Assembly: GCA_019419865.1 (NCBI GenBank)
Contig: JAHZIG010000008.1
Coordinates: 58,061-122,060, forward strand
Source of the DNA: Clostridiales bacterium
GTDB taxonomy: Bacteria > Bacillota > Clostridia > Monoglobales > Monoglobaceae
Direction of reading: 5' to 3'
DNA: 64,000 nucleotides
This document shows, in pieces, positions 18,168 to 25,616 of the stretch. The number at the start of each line of letters is the position of its first letter. The first letter of the stretch is position 1. A program made the position numbers and the translations under genes. A model generated the notes under the pieces. That model saw nothing but the letters and a program-made list of their open reading frames with translations. It had not been told where the DNA came from and did not search any database.

Positions 18168-18495
18168 TCATTTCAAATTCTCCAAAGCGGACGGATTATT
18201 TGAGACGATCGCCCCAACAGTTGAACACGTCTCCAATTCCGGACAGTCGCCGCAAGTAGCCATATCCTTTTTCATCGCGCATTTGCGGATCTCGCACATA
18301 TTTTCGCAAAATACAGTTTTAGCGCCGTCCGAGCGGCACCCCTCGCAGTTGATATGTTCGGGCAGAATAGGGGCGTTGTTCAACTCCGCCCATAGTCGCC
18401 GTTTTCTCGCGCAGCGCTTGATCGCCGCTGATAGTCGCGATATATGCGTCGCATTTCTTGCAATCGAGTCCGCAGTATCCAATTATTTCTTTCAT
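18168..18495 (-). pseudogene. DUF3795 family gene with a frameshift
   Basis: From ATG 18495 the frame reads MKEIIGYCGLDCKKCDAYIA, then SGDQALREKTA, the normal DUF3795 N-terminus with its CxxxCxxC cysteines. It then leaves the family frame. The rest of the family sequence, LWAELNNAPILPEHINCEGC through GDCPELETCS, continues in another frame to the stop at 18168. The shift lies near 18391-18400, and a two-base loss (or one-base gain) would explain it. A sequencing error is possible. GGGAGG lies nine bases before the ATG, and the ATG overlaps the stop of the upstream DUF6440 gene (ATGA). Confidence 0.75.
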
Positions 18496-18683
18496 TGTCG
18501 TCTACCTCCCTCAAGTTCTTGTTTCGTTACTACAGGTTTTCCGTCCTTGTCGAGCAGGGGCGTAAAACCCGCCGCGTTTCCGTTTCTGTGAAATACGTAA
18601 TTTACGCCTGTTTCGGTATCGGCCCGGATCTCTGTCGCGTCGTGATCCAAAACGCTTATAAATATCGATACGTCTAAAAGCAT
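18492..18683 (-). CDS. DUF6440 family protein
   Basis: 63-residue protein. TETGVNYVFHRNGNAAGFTP and LLDKDGKPVV form the recognisable DUF6440 core, in which a bound or buried acidic TGV turn precedes a small beta hairpin. Function is unknown. The stop codon overlaps the ATG of the next gene by four bases, which points to translational coupling with the DUF3795 gene. The N-terminus is not supported by a clear ribosome site and could differ. Confidence 0.6.
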   Translation of the reverse strand: MLLDVSIFISVLDHDATEIRADTETGVNYVFHRNGNAAGFTPLLDKDGKPVVTKQELEGGRRQ

Positions 18684-18708
18684 CGCGCCGGCGCCTAATG
18701 CTAAATCC

Positions 18709-19836
18709 TCAATACAATATCATATTAAGCGCGCACAGAGCCGCCAGGAACGCGATATTAAGCGCAGTGAATACAAGCATGTATTTGCCCTTATTCGCGC
18801 TCTCGGACCTCGCGTATATCTTGTAAGATATCAGGCTCGCCATCGAGGCTATGAGCGTGCCGAGCCCGCCGACGTTTACGCCTTTCAGTATCTCCGCGTA
18901 ATTATCCGTAAAGCCGCTGATCAGGAGCGCCGCAGGCACGTTGCTTATTATCTGGCTTGCTCCGACGGATACCGCGAACGGATACGAATCCGCAAGCGAC
19001 GAGACAAAGCCGTATACCGCGGGGATCCTCGCAAGGTTTCCCACAAGGACGAAGAGCGCCGCAAAAGTCAGGAGCAGTCCGTAATCGATCCGCGCGAATA
19101 TACGCCTGTCAAACAGCGCCAGACCGACGACGACCGCGGCGAGCGCGCAGTGGTGCGGTATCAGCTTTAAAACCGCGCAGAGGCATATAACGAAGAGCGC
19201 TATGTACAACCCTAATCTCTTTCGGCTGATCGCCGGATATATCTCCTTCCGTTTCGGCAGCTCCACAGGTTCCTTCTTCACAAACACGAGCGAAGCGCAC
19301 AGCAATACGAAGGAAAGCAGAGTAAACGGCAGCATGACCGAAACAAATTCGGCCATTCCCATTCCCGATACCGAGTACAGGTACAGGTTCTGCGGATTTC
19401 CAGGCGGAATGAGCATACTGCCGAGGTTCGCCGCTATCGTCTGAAGCGCTACCGTTATCAGCGCCTGTTTTTGCCTGCCGCACATCTTAAACAACTCGAC
19501 GGCGAACGGTACAAACGTTATAAGCGCAACGTCGTTTGTCACAAACATGCTCAAGAAAAAGCAGAGCATAACCAGCGCCGCCGCAAGCTGGACGGTATTG
19601 CTCGTCTTGGCAAGCAGAATCCCGCCTATCCGGCGGAACACAAACATGCTCTGGAATCCCGCCATTACCGCCATCAGCGAAAACAGCAACGAAATAGTTT
19701 TTAGATCGATATAACTTGCATACTCGGCGTCCGGCGGTACAAAAAAACAGGAGACGACCGCAAGCGCCGCCGAAATAACGAGCACGCTTTCGGATTTTAT
19801 AAACCCAATTACGTTTTTCATATTTGTTGTTTCCAT
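18709..19836 (-). CDS. SLC13/ArsB-NhaD superfamily anion permease
   Basis: 375-residue membrane protein with about ten hydrophobic segments in two halves, as in the ion transporter superfamily. The hairpin motifs SMFVTNDVALITFVPFA and SQIISNVPAALLISGF (each with an Asn-Asp or Asn-Val-Pro centre) and the GSMLIPPGNPQNLYLY loop are typical of SLC13/CitMHS/ArsB-like permeases. The substrate could be a dicarboxylate, sulfate or arsenite. An arsenite role would fit the arsC gene 3.4 kb away, but that is speculation. No good ribosome site precedes either candidate ATG (19836, 19821). Confidence 0.8.
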   Translation of the reverse strand: METTNMKNVIGFIKSESVLVISAALAVVSCFFVPPDAEYASYIDLKTISLLFSLMAVMAGFQSMFVFRRIGGILLAKTSNTVQLAAALVMLCFFLSMFVTNDVALITFVPFAVELFKMCGRQKQALITVALQTIAANLGSMLIPPGNPQNLYLYSVSGMGMAEFVSVMLPFTLLSFVLLCASLVFVKKEPVELPKRKEIYPAISRKRLGLYIALFVICLCAVLKLIPHHCALAAVVVGLALFDRRIFARIDYGLLLTFAALFVLVGNLARIPAVYGFVSSLADSYPFAVSVGASQIISNVPAALLISGFTDNYAEILKGVNVGGLGTLIASMASLISYKIYARSESANKGKYMLVFTALNIAFLAALCALNMILY

Positions 19837-20094
19837 AGTTTTCAGTTCATTCCATTTTCAATATATTTTATCTATCTCTGTAAACAACCCGGCGAGCGAT
19901 AGCGCCTGTTTTGGGCTTTGATTGGCGGATAAGAGCGGCGTTACGAATTTATAAGCGTCATCGCAGCGATAATTTATATTTTTGCATTTCGGATCCCCGC
20001 GCGGTATTGCGATAAGATTTTGTCGTCGTTGTCTCAGCCCGTATCAGTCGCAAAAAATCGGCGATTTCGCATTTTATATTATTCGCTCCGTAGT

Positions 20095-20574
20095 TCAACG
20101 CCGTAGATCTACAGCCATAATATATTCTTCAGCGTTTTCATATGCGACGGTAAAACCGACTTTCTCATACATCTTTACCGCGTAATTTGCTTTCTGAACG
20201 GACAGCGACGCTTTCGCATAGCCGTTTGATCTTAAAACGTCCAGTAACCGCTTAAGCGCCGACGTTCCGATCCCCAACCCTCTGTATTCTTTATGTACCG
20301 ACATAGCGATAGACGGCGTCTTGTCGTCGATGTGTCCGTAATCGTTCATTATCCGCGCCCAGACGGCGCCTACGATCTTTCCGTCTATCTCCGCCGCCAC
20401 AGCTTTGTCGTGTTCCCGCTTTCCGAACCCGGATATATATTCTTGCAGTTCCGGAGAATTTATTATCGATCTGGGCGGCGGATCGGCTCCGTCGGGGATA
20501 TAGATCGCCTCATACAAAAAGTCGCTCAGAAGCGGATATTCTTCCTTTGTCATTTCTCTTATTATATAATCCAT
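20095..20574 (-). CDS. GNAT family N-acetyltransferase
   Basis: 159-residue acetyltransferase in the RimI-like size class. Motif A is SVHKEYRGLGIGTSALKRLL, with YRGLGIG as the acetyl-CoA loop, followed by SVQKANYAVKMYEKVGF, the standard motif B. The acceptor is unknown. It starts 22 bp downstream of the flavin reductase-like gene on the same strand and may be cotranscribed. Confidence 0.88.
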   Translation of the reverse strand: MDYIIREMTKEEYPLLSDFLYEAIYIPDGADPPPRSIINSPELQEYISGFGKREHDKAVAAEIDGKIVGAVWARIMNDYGHIDDKTPSIAMSVHKEYRGLGIGTSALKRLLDVLRSNGYAKASLSVQKANYAVKMYEKVGFTVAYENAEEYIMAVDLRR

Positions 20575-20596
20575 AACTTATCTCCAAATATGGTAT

Positions 20597-21244
20597 CTAA
20601 TCATACATTTTTATGTCTATATTGGCGATCGCGGATCGATTCGGCTCGCCTGTGACAAGATCCTGCGGAGCCGGGATCAGCGTCATAAAGCCGTCCTCGC
20701 CGTACCGCTTCTCATATCCGCGCGCGTATTTTTCATCAACCGAAACCTGCTGAACCCGACCTATGACCATAGCGGTTATCCCCGCGCCGCTCAGGTCTTG
20801 GATATCCTTTAAGGCGCATTCCATATTGATAAACGCCTCGTCGATTACCGGCGCGTTTATGGTCTTGGCGCGGGAGAGCGTAAAACCTCCGGTCTCAAAT
20901 TCATCGTCTTCATATCCGTTACGGTCGATAGTAGCGACTAACTTATCGTAGCAGCTCGTCGGAAGGAAGTTGATACAAAAACATTTATCTCTTTCGATAT
21001 TGGCAAAGGTGTGCGTATGCCTGTACAGATTCCCCATAACGGCAAAGAATGCGGTCTTATCCCCGTGAAAACAGCTCCATGCGTGAAAGCATACGTTTGG
21101 TTTACCGTTTTCCTTCCATGTGGTTATCGCGAATAATACCGTCGGTATCCCCGCCGTTACTTCAAAATGCGAAAACAGTTCAAACTCCTCAGGGTACGAG
21201 GGTTTAAAATACTTGGGAAAATCTTTTCCGATCTCTATTTTCAT
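20597..21244 (-). CDS. Flavin reductase family protein (FMN-binding split barrel)
   Basis: 215-residue protein with the FMN-binding split-barrel pattern of the flavin reductase/DIM6-NTAB group: an N-terminal TVLFAITTW strand, a NVCFHAWSCFHGD turn where FMN phosphate usually binds, HTHTFANI, and FCINFLP. Members reduce flavins or act as FMN-dependent oxidoreductases; the partner is unknown. The start at 21244 follows AGGAGG by seven bases; the frame extends upstream to 21280 without support. Confidence 0.8.
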   Translation of the reverse strand: MKIEIGKDFPKYFKPSYPEEFELFSHFEVTAGIPTVLFAITTWKENGKPNVCFHAWSCFHGDKTAFFAVMGNLYRHTHTFANIERDKCFCINFLPTSCYDKLVATIDRNGYEDDEFETGGFTLSRAKTINAPVIDEAFINMECALKDIQDLSGAGITAMVIGRVQQVSVDEKYARGYEKRYGEDGFMTLIPAPQDLVTGEPNRSAIANIDIKMYD

Positions 21245-21322
21245 TACAGCTCCTCCTCGCAATATCAAATAACTGCGCATCGCAGGGGACGCGCGTCCCC
21301 CGCAACGCCAACCGTCAACTAC

Positions 21323-21958
21323 TTATTGTAGGTCATGTATATTCCCGCTCTGAATCGCAAAAATATTCTCTTTAATTTTCTCATCTGGCCATTCCCACCA
21401 CTTGATTTCAAGCAGACGTGAAATTATCTCGTCGGAAAATCTTTTCCTGATCGGCTTTGCCGGAACGCCGCCGACGATCGTATAGGGCGGAATATCCTTT
21501 GTAACTACCGCGCGGGCGCCGATAATCGCGCCGTCGCCGATCGTTACGCCTTGCATAACGACCGCTTCATATCCTATCCACACGTCGTTTCCGATCGCAA
21601 TATCGCCTTTATTATCCCACGAGTCCGTTAGGTTCGCCTTATCCAGATCCCACTCTTCAAAGAACAGCGGAAAGGGATATGTGGACAGCGAACCCAGCTT
21701 ATGGTTAGCGCTTGTAAAAATAAATTTCGCCCCGCACGCGATCGAGCAGAATTTCCCGATTCTCAGCCTGTCGCGGTTGATTGGATAATGATACAATACG
21801 TTGTTCTTTTGAAAGTCTCTTGGATCGTTCACGAAATCGTTGTACATGGTATATTCGCCGACTTCGACGTTCGCGTCCGTAACGACACGCTTTAAATAAA
21901 CGGTCTGCGTATCGCCCGTACGCGGATATGTTGTTTTTGTTTTCTCCGATATAGTCAT
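21323..21958 (-). CDS. Vat-type xenobiotic O-acetyltransferase (left-handed beta helix)
   Basis: 211-residue hexapeptide-repeat acetyltransferase. KFCSIACGAKFIFTSANHK contains the catalytic His of the Vat/CatB family, STYPF and GDIAIGNDVWIG follow, and the coil ends with GARAVVTKDIPPYTIVGGVP. The layout is that of streptogramin A acetyltransferases, so virginiamycin-type resistance is possible, but chromosomal homologues often have unknown substrates. It is the first gene of the minus-strand accessory run. Confidence 0.85.
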   Translation of the reverse strand: MTISEKTKTTYPRTGDTQTVYLKRVVTDANVEVGEYTMYNDFVNDPRDFQKNNVLYHYPINRDRLRIGKFCSIACGAKFIFTSANHKLGSLSTYPFPLFFEEWDLDKANLTDSWDNKGDIAIGNDVWIGYEAVVMQGVTIGDGAIIGARAVVTKDIPPYTIVGGVPAKPIRKRFSDEIISRLLEIKWWEWPDEKIKENIFAIQSGNIHDLQ

Positions 21959-22333
21959 TATAAAAACCTCCGTTTGTATTTTTATTATTTAACTATACCG
22001 GCGACTGCAATGCAGCGCTTCACCTCTACCGCCTCCCAATAATCTATTCCGGAGCGTCGTCAGCTCCTGCGCCTCCGTTAAAATATGCTCTTTATTTACG
22101 CCTATATACGCATAATACCACATGCGCCGTAAATATTCAACTCAGATCGAAAATAATTATATTAGAAAATAAGAAGCCCAAAAGGCTTTTCAGCGTAAGG
22201 ATAATTAAAAATTAGTGATTTTTTTCGCGCTGTACTCCTTTAATATATTTTTTATATTTATTTATTATTTTTTTATTTTATTTTACGGTATTAAAAAAAA
22301 TATCACTTATATCACCACGGAGCTTGCAAACTA
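21959..22333. other. Intergenic region without a recognised gene
   Basis: AT-rich spacer upstream of the Vat-like gene. Short AT-rich frames are present but have no ribosome site, coding bias or family resemblance. The repeats described next begin at 22334. Confidence 0.5.
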
Positions 22334-22365
22334 CCGTGAAAACGTTGTTTTTCCTAGTGACTTTT
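22334..22365 (+). repeat. Copy 1 of an AACGTT-centred dispersed repeat
   Basis: A 32-bp segment beginning CCGTGAAAACG and ending CTAGTGACTTTT recurs at 22505-22535 with one base missing. The left arm that pairs with CTAGTGACTTTT in copy 2 is not preserved here. Further GTCACTA fragments lie between the copies (about 22377-22437), suggesting decayed members. Confidence 0.7.
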
Positions 22366-22479
22366 GCCAAAAAAACATCACTAAACAGTCACTAAAACCG
22401 TCTGAAAACTCACTAGAGAATTTTACGCGTCACTGACATATGCGACCTTTAATGCAATTGTAATAATGGAAAATTTTAG

Positions 22480-22535
22480 AAAAGTCACTAGAAATCCTGA
22501 AAGCCCGTGAAAACGTTGTTTTTCTAGTGACTTTT
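22480..22535. repeat. Copy 2: palindromic element with 15-bp perfect arms
   Basis: AAAAGTCACTAGAAA (22480-22494) is the exact reverse complement of TTTCTAGTGACTTTT (22521-22535), with a 26-base loop that holds the repeated CCGTGAAAACG segment. This is the form of a REP/MITE-like hairpin. It lies in a gene-free 850-bp region. No transposase is nearby. Confidence 0.75.
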
Positions 22536-22749
22536 ATTTTATGATAATATTCGGAACGCAAAAATGCGACAGATATATTATATAATATAATATTATAGTT
22601 AAAATAACTCCTTGATAATATTATTAATTTCATCATAAAATATAAATTCATAAAATATTCTCAATAACATATCTTATTTTCATAAAGCGAAACCGTAAGG
22701 ATAGAAATACCGGCGCGGGCGGCGTTTGCGATTTGCGTTAAAATGGAGC

Positions 22750-22776
22750 GGGCGGAGCCTGATATTGGCTCCGCCC
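22750..22776 (-). terminator. Strong hairpin after the first pectate lyase gene
   Basis: GGGCGGAGCC (22750-22759) pairs perfectly with GGCTCCGCCC (22767-22776). On the minus strand it is followed by GCTCCATTTT, so the T run is delayed by six bases. It is probably the transcript end of the gene that stops at 22809. Confidence 0.55.
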
Positions 22777-22808
22777 TGATATTGAAGGATTATTTATTAT
22801 TTTGCTTT

Positions 22809-25451
22809 TTACAAACCTATCGCTATGCACGGACTCATATCGTTAGGGTATAGGAAGGTCTTCACCGTTCCGGCTTCGGCGTTTACGCTAAGGTCTACGT
22901 CCATAGTCTCGGTATTGGCCGGTATCAGATCGAACGACGCGTCCGCTACGTTTCCGTTCTCGTCGTATACCGCCGCGATAAAGACCGCGGACTCCGCGCC
23001 CAGGTTGGTTATCCGAGCCTGAACCGAACCGTTTGTAAGCTGCGGTTTTGAAGTATAGTACAGCTCGTCGGTCGCTTCAGTATTGCCGTTTAGCGTTATA
23101 TTTCCGTATTTGACCTCGGCCATATAGTCCTTTGTAGGAGTTCCTTCGACCGAATCGACCGCTATACCTACGTACAGCGTATCCGCAAGCCCCTCTATCG
23201 TGACGCTCTGCGGCTGTCTTGGGTTATTCGTCCAATCCTCTCCGTCGTCGGATACGTAGAACGTCAGCGTATCTCCCACTCTCTGGATACGCATATACTT
23301 CGGAACTCTGAAGGCTTCCTCGCTCGTGTCGTAGCCGTCCGCGTCGTTTGAAAGATCCGAACCGTCCGCGCCTGTGAAGAAGGATACGGCCGCTTCTCCG
23401 CCGACGGTATCTCTATATACGGCTCTGACGTTCTCGCCGTACTTGAGCCAGCCGTCCGCGAGCATAGCCATTCTCGAATCCGGGTCTAAGCTCTCTCTCA
23501 GCATGAGTCCGCTTATCTGTCCGTTTTCAAACTTAGCTATCTCCACCATCTCGGCGCTTATATCAAAATCGCCCGTTACCTCTTTATACATAAAGTCGCA
23601 GCTGTCGCTCGTTCCGCCGATCAGACCGCTTCCGAAGATGTCGTATACTCCGTTAACTTCCATCCCGGCTCCGCCTTCTCCGTCGAACGACGGCGTTCCT
23701 ATCTGCGTATGCGTATATCCTTCCGCGTCGCTTGAGTTCTTGACGTACACTATCGACGTCGGGCTTCCCGTACTCTCGCCCTCGTTATTATACGCTCTCG
23801 ACGTTAGGTAATGCGTCCCCGCTTCAAGCGTTATATTGTCGTCTATCTCGCTCGCGCCCTCGTACGTGCGTATAAGCTCGTTCCCGTCGTAGAGCTCCAT
23901 CTTGGTTATCTCGGTTCCGTCAACCGGCAAAGCTACGGCGCTGTAATTCAGCTCCTCGTTATCGCTGATGACCGCCCAGTTGCCGTTGTCCACCGCGTAG
24001 CCGTTTATCTCGTCGCTGAGCGACGCTATAGCCGGAGACGTTACCACTATATCGGGGTTGCTCGGCGCGTCTTGGCTCTCGGTCCAGTCGTTTACATACG
24101 CCTCTATCCAGGTATAGCCGGCCCATTCGCCGCTCTCTACTATATCGGTCTCTGACGCGCTTCCCATGTTGTTCGCGTTTTTCCAGTCCTCAGGGATCTC
24201 GAATACGCGGCTGGTCTCTTCCATCTCTATCAGGCCGCCGGTCTCGTTCGCGTTGTTTACTATCCTGCCCGTGCCGTTCTTGACGTCCGCGACTATTCTC
24301 GCGTCTATGCTATCCCGTCTCGGCAGAGTAGCGCCCGCGTTGCTTAGTACTTCCTCGTACGCGTCCTCCGCGCTCTGCTCGGGCAGCGCGTATTCGCCCA
24401 TATCTATAGGCTCGCTCAGCATATTGCCAAGTTCGCTCTTGTAAACGCCCTCTACGTTGTTAGCGGTCGTTTCGGGATCGCCGAATACATAGTTGCCCGC
24501 GAAGTAGAAATTGGACATATTCTCTTCGGGCTTTGCATTAGTGACCTCGAACAGTCTGCTTCTTAATATTTCCGCTGTAGACGGTCCGTATTTATAGTAG
24601 TTGTTCATCCAGTTCACGTTTGAATCGTTAAACGTTATGCTGTTATACGAATACGGTTCCGCGCCGTACGCCGAATTTGTTATACCCCAGTCGTATATGA
24701 CGTTGTTGACTATATCCGTGCCGCCAAGCTCGCGGTCGAGTCTCGGGCTTCTGCTGTCGTGATGCGCGAGCAGGTTGTGATGGTAGCTGGCGTTCGTACC
24801 GCCCCATATAGCGCCGTAGCCGTGCGCGCCCTTAAAATGATCGGACATTCTAAGACTCTCGGAGCCTATGCAGTTCTGCATGGTGATCTCGCTCGCAGGC
24901 GTATACTCTTCTCTCTCGCTTGAACCGGCGTACAGGGTCAGACCCTCGTCCACGCTCCAGCTCACGCTGCAATGGTCGATGATTATGTTATGGTTCCAGC
25001 GGCCGCCGAGTCCGTCCGGTTCGCCGTCGCTCATATCGGTCGGTCTTATTCTGAGGTAGCGCATTATTATATTGGAAACTCCGTGCGCCAGCAAAAGATC
25101 CGACCCAGCGAAGGTTATGCCGTCGCCCGGAGCCGTCTGTCCGAGTATGGTCAGGTTATCGCTCGGGATCTGGAGCGTCTCGTTTAGCCATATGGTTCCG
25201 CCTACGTCGAATACGATTATGCGTCCCGGCTGAGATACCGCGTCCGCAAACGAACCCGCTCCCGACTCGTTTAAGTTTGTAACATGGTATACCTCGATAC
25301 TCTCCGCGCCTCTCGCGCCCGTGGTATATTTACCGCCGCCTTCGGCTCCAGGGAACGCTAAGAGCTCGTCCGCCGCGTAACCGGTAAATCCAAAACAGGA
25401 GCACGCCATGACCAGAACAGTGACAAGCGCGATTATCTTTTTTAGTTTCAT
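22809..25451 (-). CDS. Secreted pectate lyase, polysaccharide lyase family 1 (copy A)
   Basis: 880-residue exported enzyme that cleaves polygalacturonate by beta-elimination. A signal peptide covers about residues 1-27 (cleavage after GYAA). The PL1 parallel beta-helix spans about 30-400, with AFPGAEGGGKYTTGARG, DNLTILGQTAPGDGITFAG, IIIDHCSVSWSVDE and YHHNLLAHHDSRSPR matching the PL1_2-like group. A bacterial Ig/FN3-like part follows, then a jelly-roll module (DFDISAEMVEIAKFENGQ to VGIAVDS) and a short terminal beta domain. It has no SLH or dockerin, so it is likely free in the medium. GGGAGG precedes the ATG. Bases 23677-24407 are shared with copy B. Confidence 0.93.
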   Translation of the reverse strand: MKLKKIIALVTVLVMACSCFGFTGYAADELLAFPGAEGGGKYTTGARGAESIEVYHVTNLNESGAGSFADAVSQPGRIIVFDVGGTIWLNETLQIPSDNLTILGQTAPGDGITFAGSDLLLAHGVSNIIMRYLRIRPTDMSDGEPDGLGGRWNHNIIIDHCSVSWSVDEGLTLYAGSSEREEYTPASEITMQNCIGSESLRMSDHFKGAHGYGAIWGGTNASYHHNLLAHHDSRSPRLDRELGGTDIVNNVIYDWGITNSAYGAEPYSYNSITFNDSNVNWMNNYYKYGPSTAEILRSRLFEVTNAKPEENMSNFYFAGNYVFGDPETTANNVEGVYKSELGNMLSEPIDMGEYALPEQSAEDAYEEVLSNAGATLPRRDSIDARIVADVKNGTGRIVNNANETGGLIEMEETSRVFEIPEDWKNANNMGSASETDIVESGEWAGYTWIEAYVNDWTESQDAPSNPDIVVTSPAIASLSDEINGYAVDNGNWAVISDNEELNYSAVALPVDGTEITKMELYDGNELIRTYEGASEIDDNITLEAGTHYLTSRAYNNEGESTGSPTSIVYVKNSSDAEGYTHTQIGTPSFDGEGGAGMEVNGVYDIFGSGLIGGTSDSCDFMYKEVTGDFDISAEMVEIAKFENGQISGLMLRESLDPDSRMAMLADGWLKYGENVRAVYRDTVGGEAAVSFFTGADGSDLSNDADGYDTSEEAFRVPKYMRIQRVGDTLTFYVSDDGEDWTNNPRQPQSVTIEGLADTLYVGIAVDSVEGTPTKDYMAEVKYGNITLNGNTEATDELYYTSKPQLTNGSVQARITNLGAESAVFIAAVYDENGNVADASFDLIPANTETMDVDLSVNAEAGTVKTFLYPNDMSPCIAIGL
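23677..24407. repeat. 731-bp tract identical to 26695-27425
   Basis: By direct comparison I found no difference between this tract and 26695-27425 (offset 3018). The first flanking differences are at 23676/26694 and 24408/27426. It covers the end of the catalytic domain and the Ig-like module of both pectate lyases. Confidence 0.9.
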
Positions 25452-25550
25452 TTATGTTACCTCCCTGCAAAGATATTTTTCTTTTGATATGCCTTCTATT
25501 TTATCATAATCCTTAAACTATTTTAACAGATTTTATAGCTTTTTTACAAT

Positions 25551-25566
25551 GCTATTTTGTCATTTT
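25551..25566 (-). promoter_or_regulatory. 16-bp motif shared upstream of both pectate lyase genes
   Basis: Read on the minus strand as AAAATGACAAAATAGC, 100 bp before the start codon. The same motif with one change is 97 bp before the other lyase gene (28557-28572). It may be an operator or simply conserved ancestral sequence. Confidence 0.4.
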
Positions 25567-25616
25567 GCTTAAATATATTAATAAATCAGGGATCGCGTTA
25601 TTATTCAAGCGCGGCG

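Noticed and set aside
22215..22651. Two 73-codon frames on opposite strands in the repeat region
   Set aside because: AT-rich composition, no ribosome sites, and they cover the palindromic repeats.
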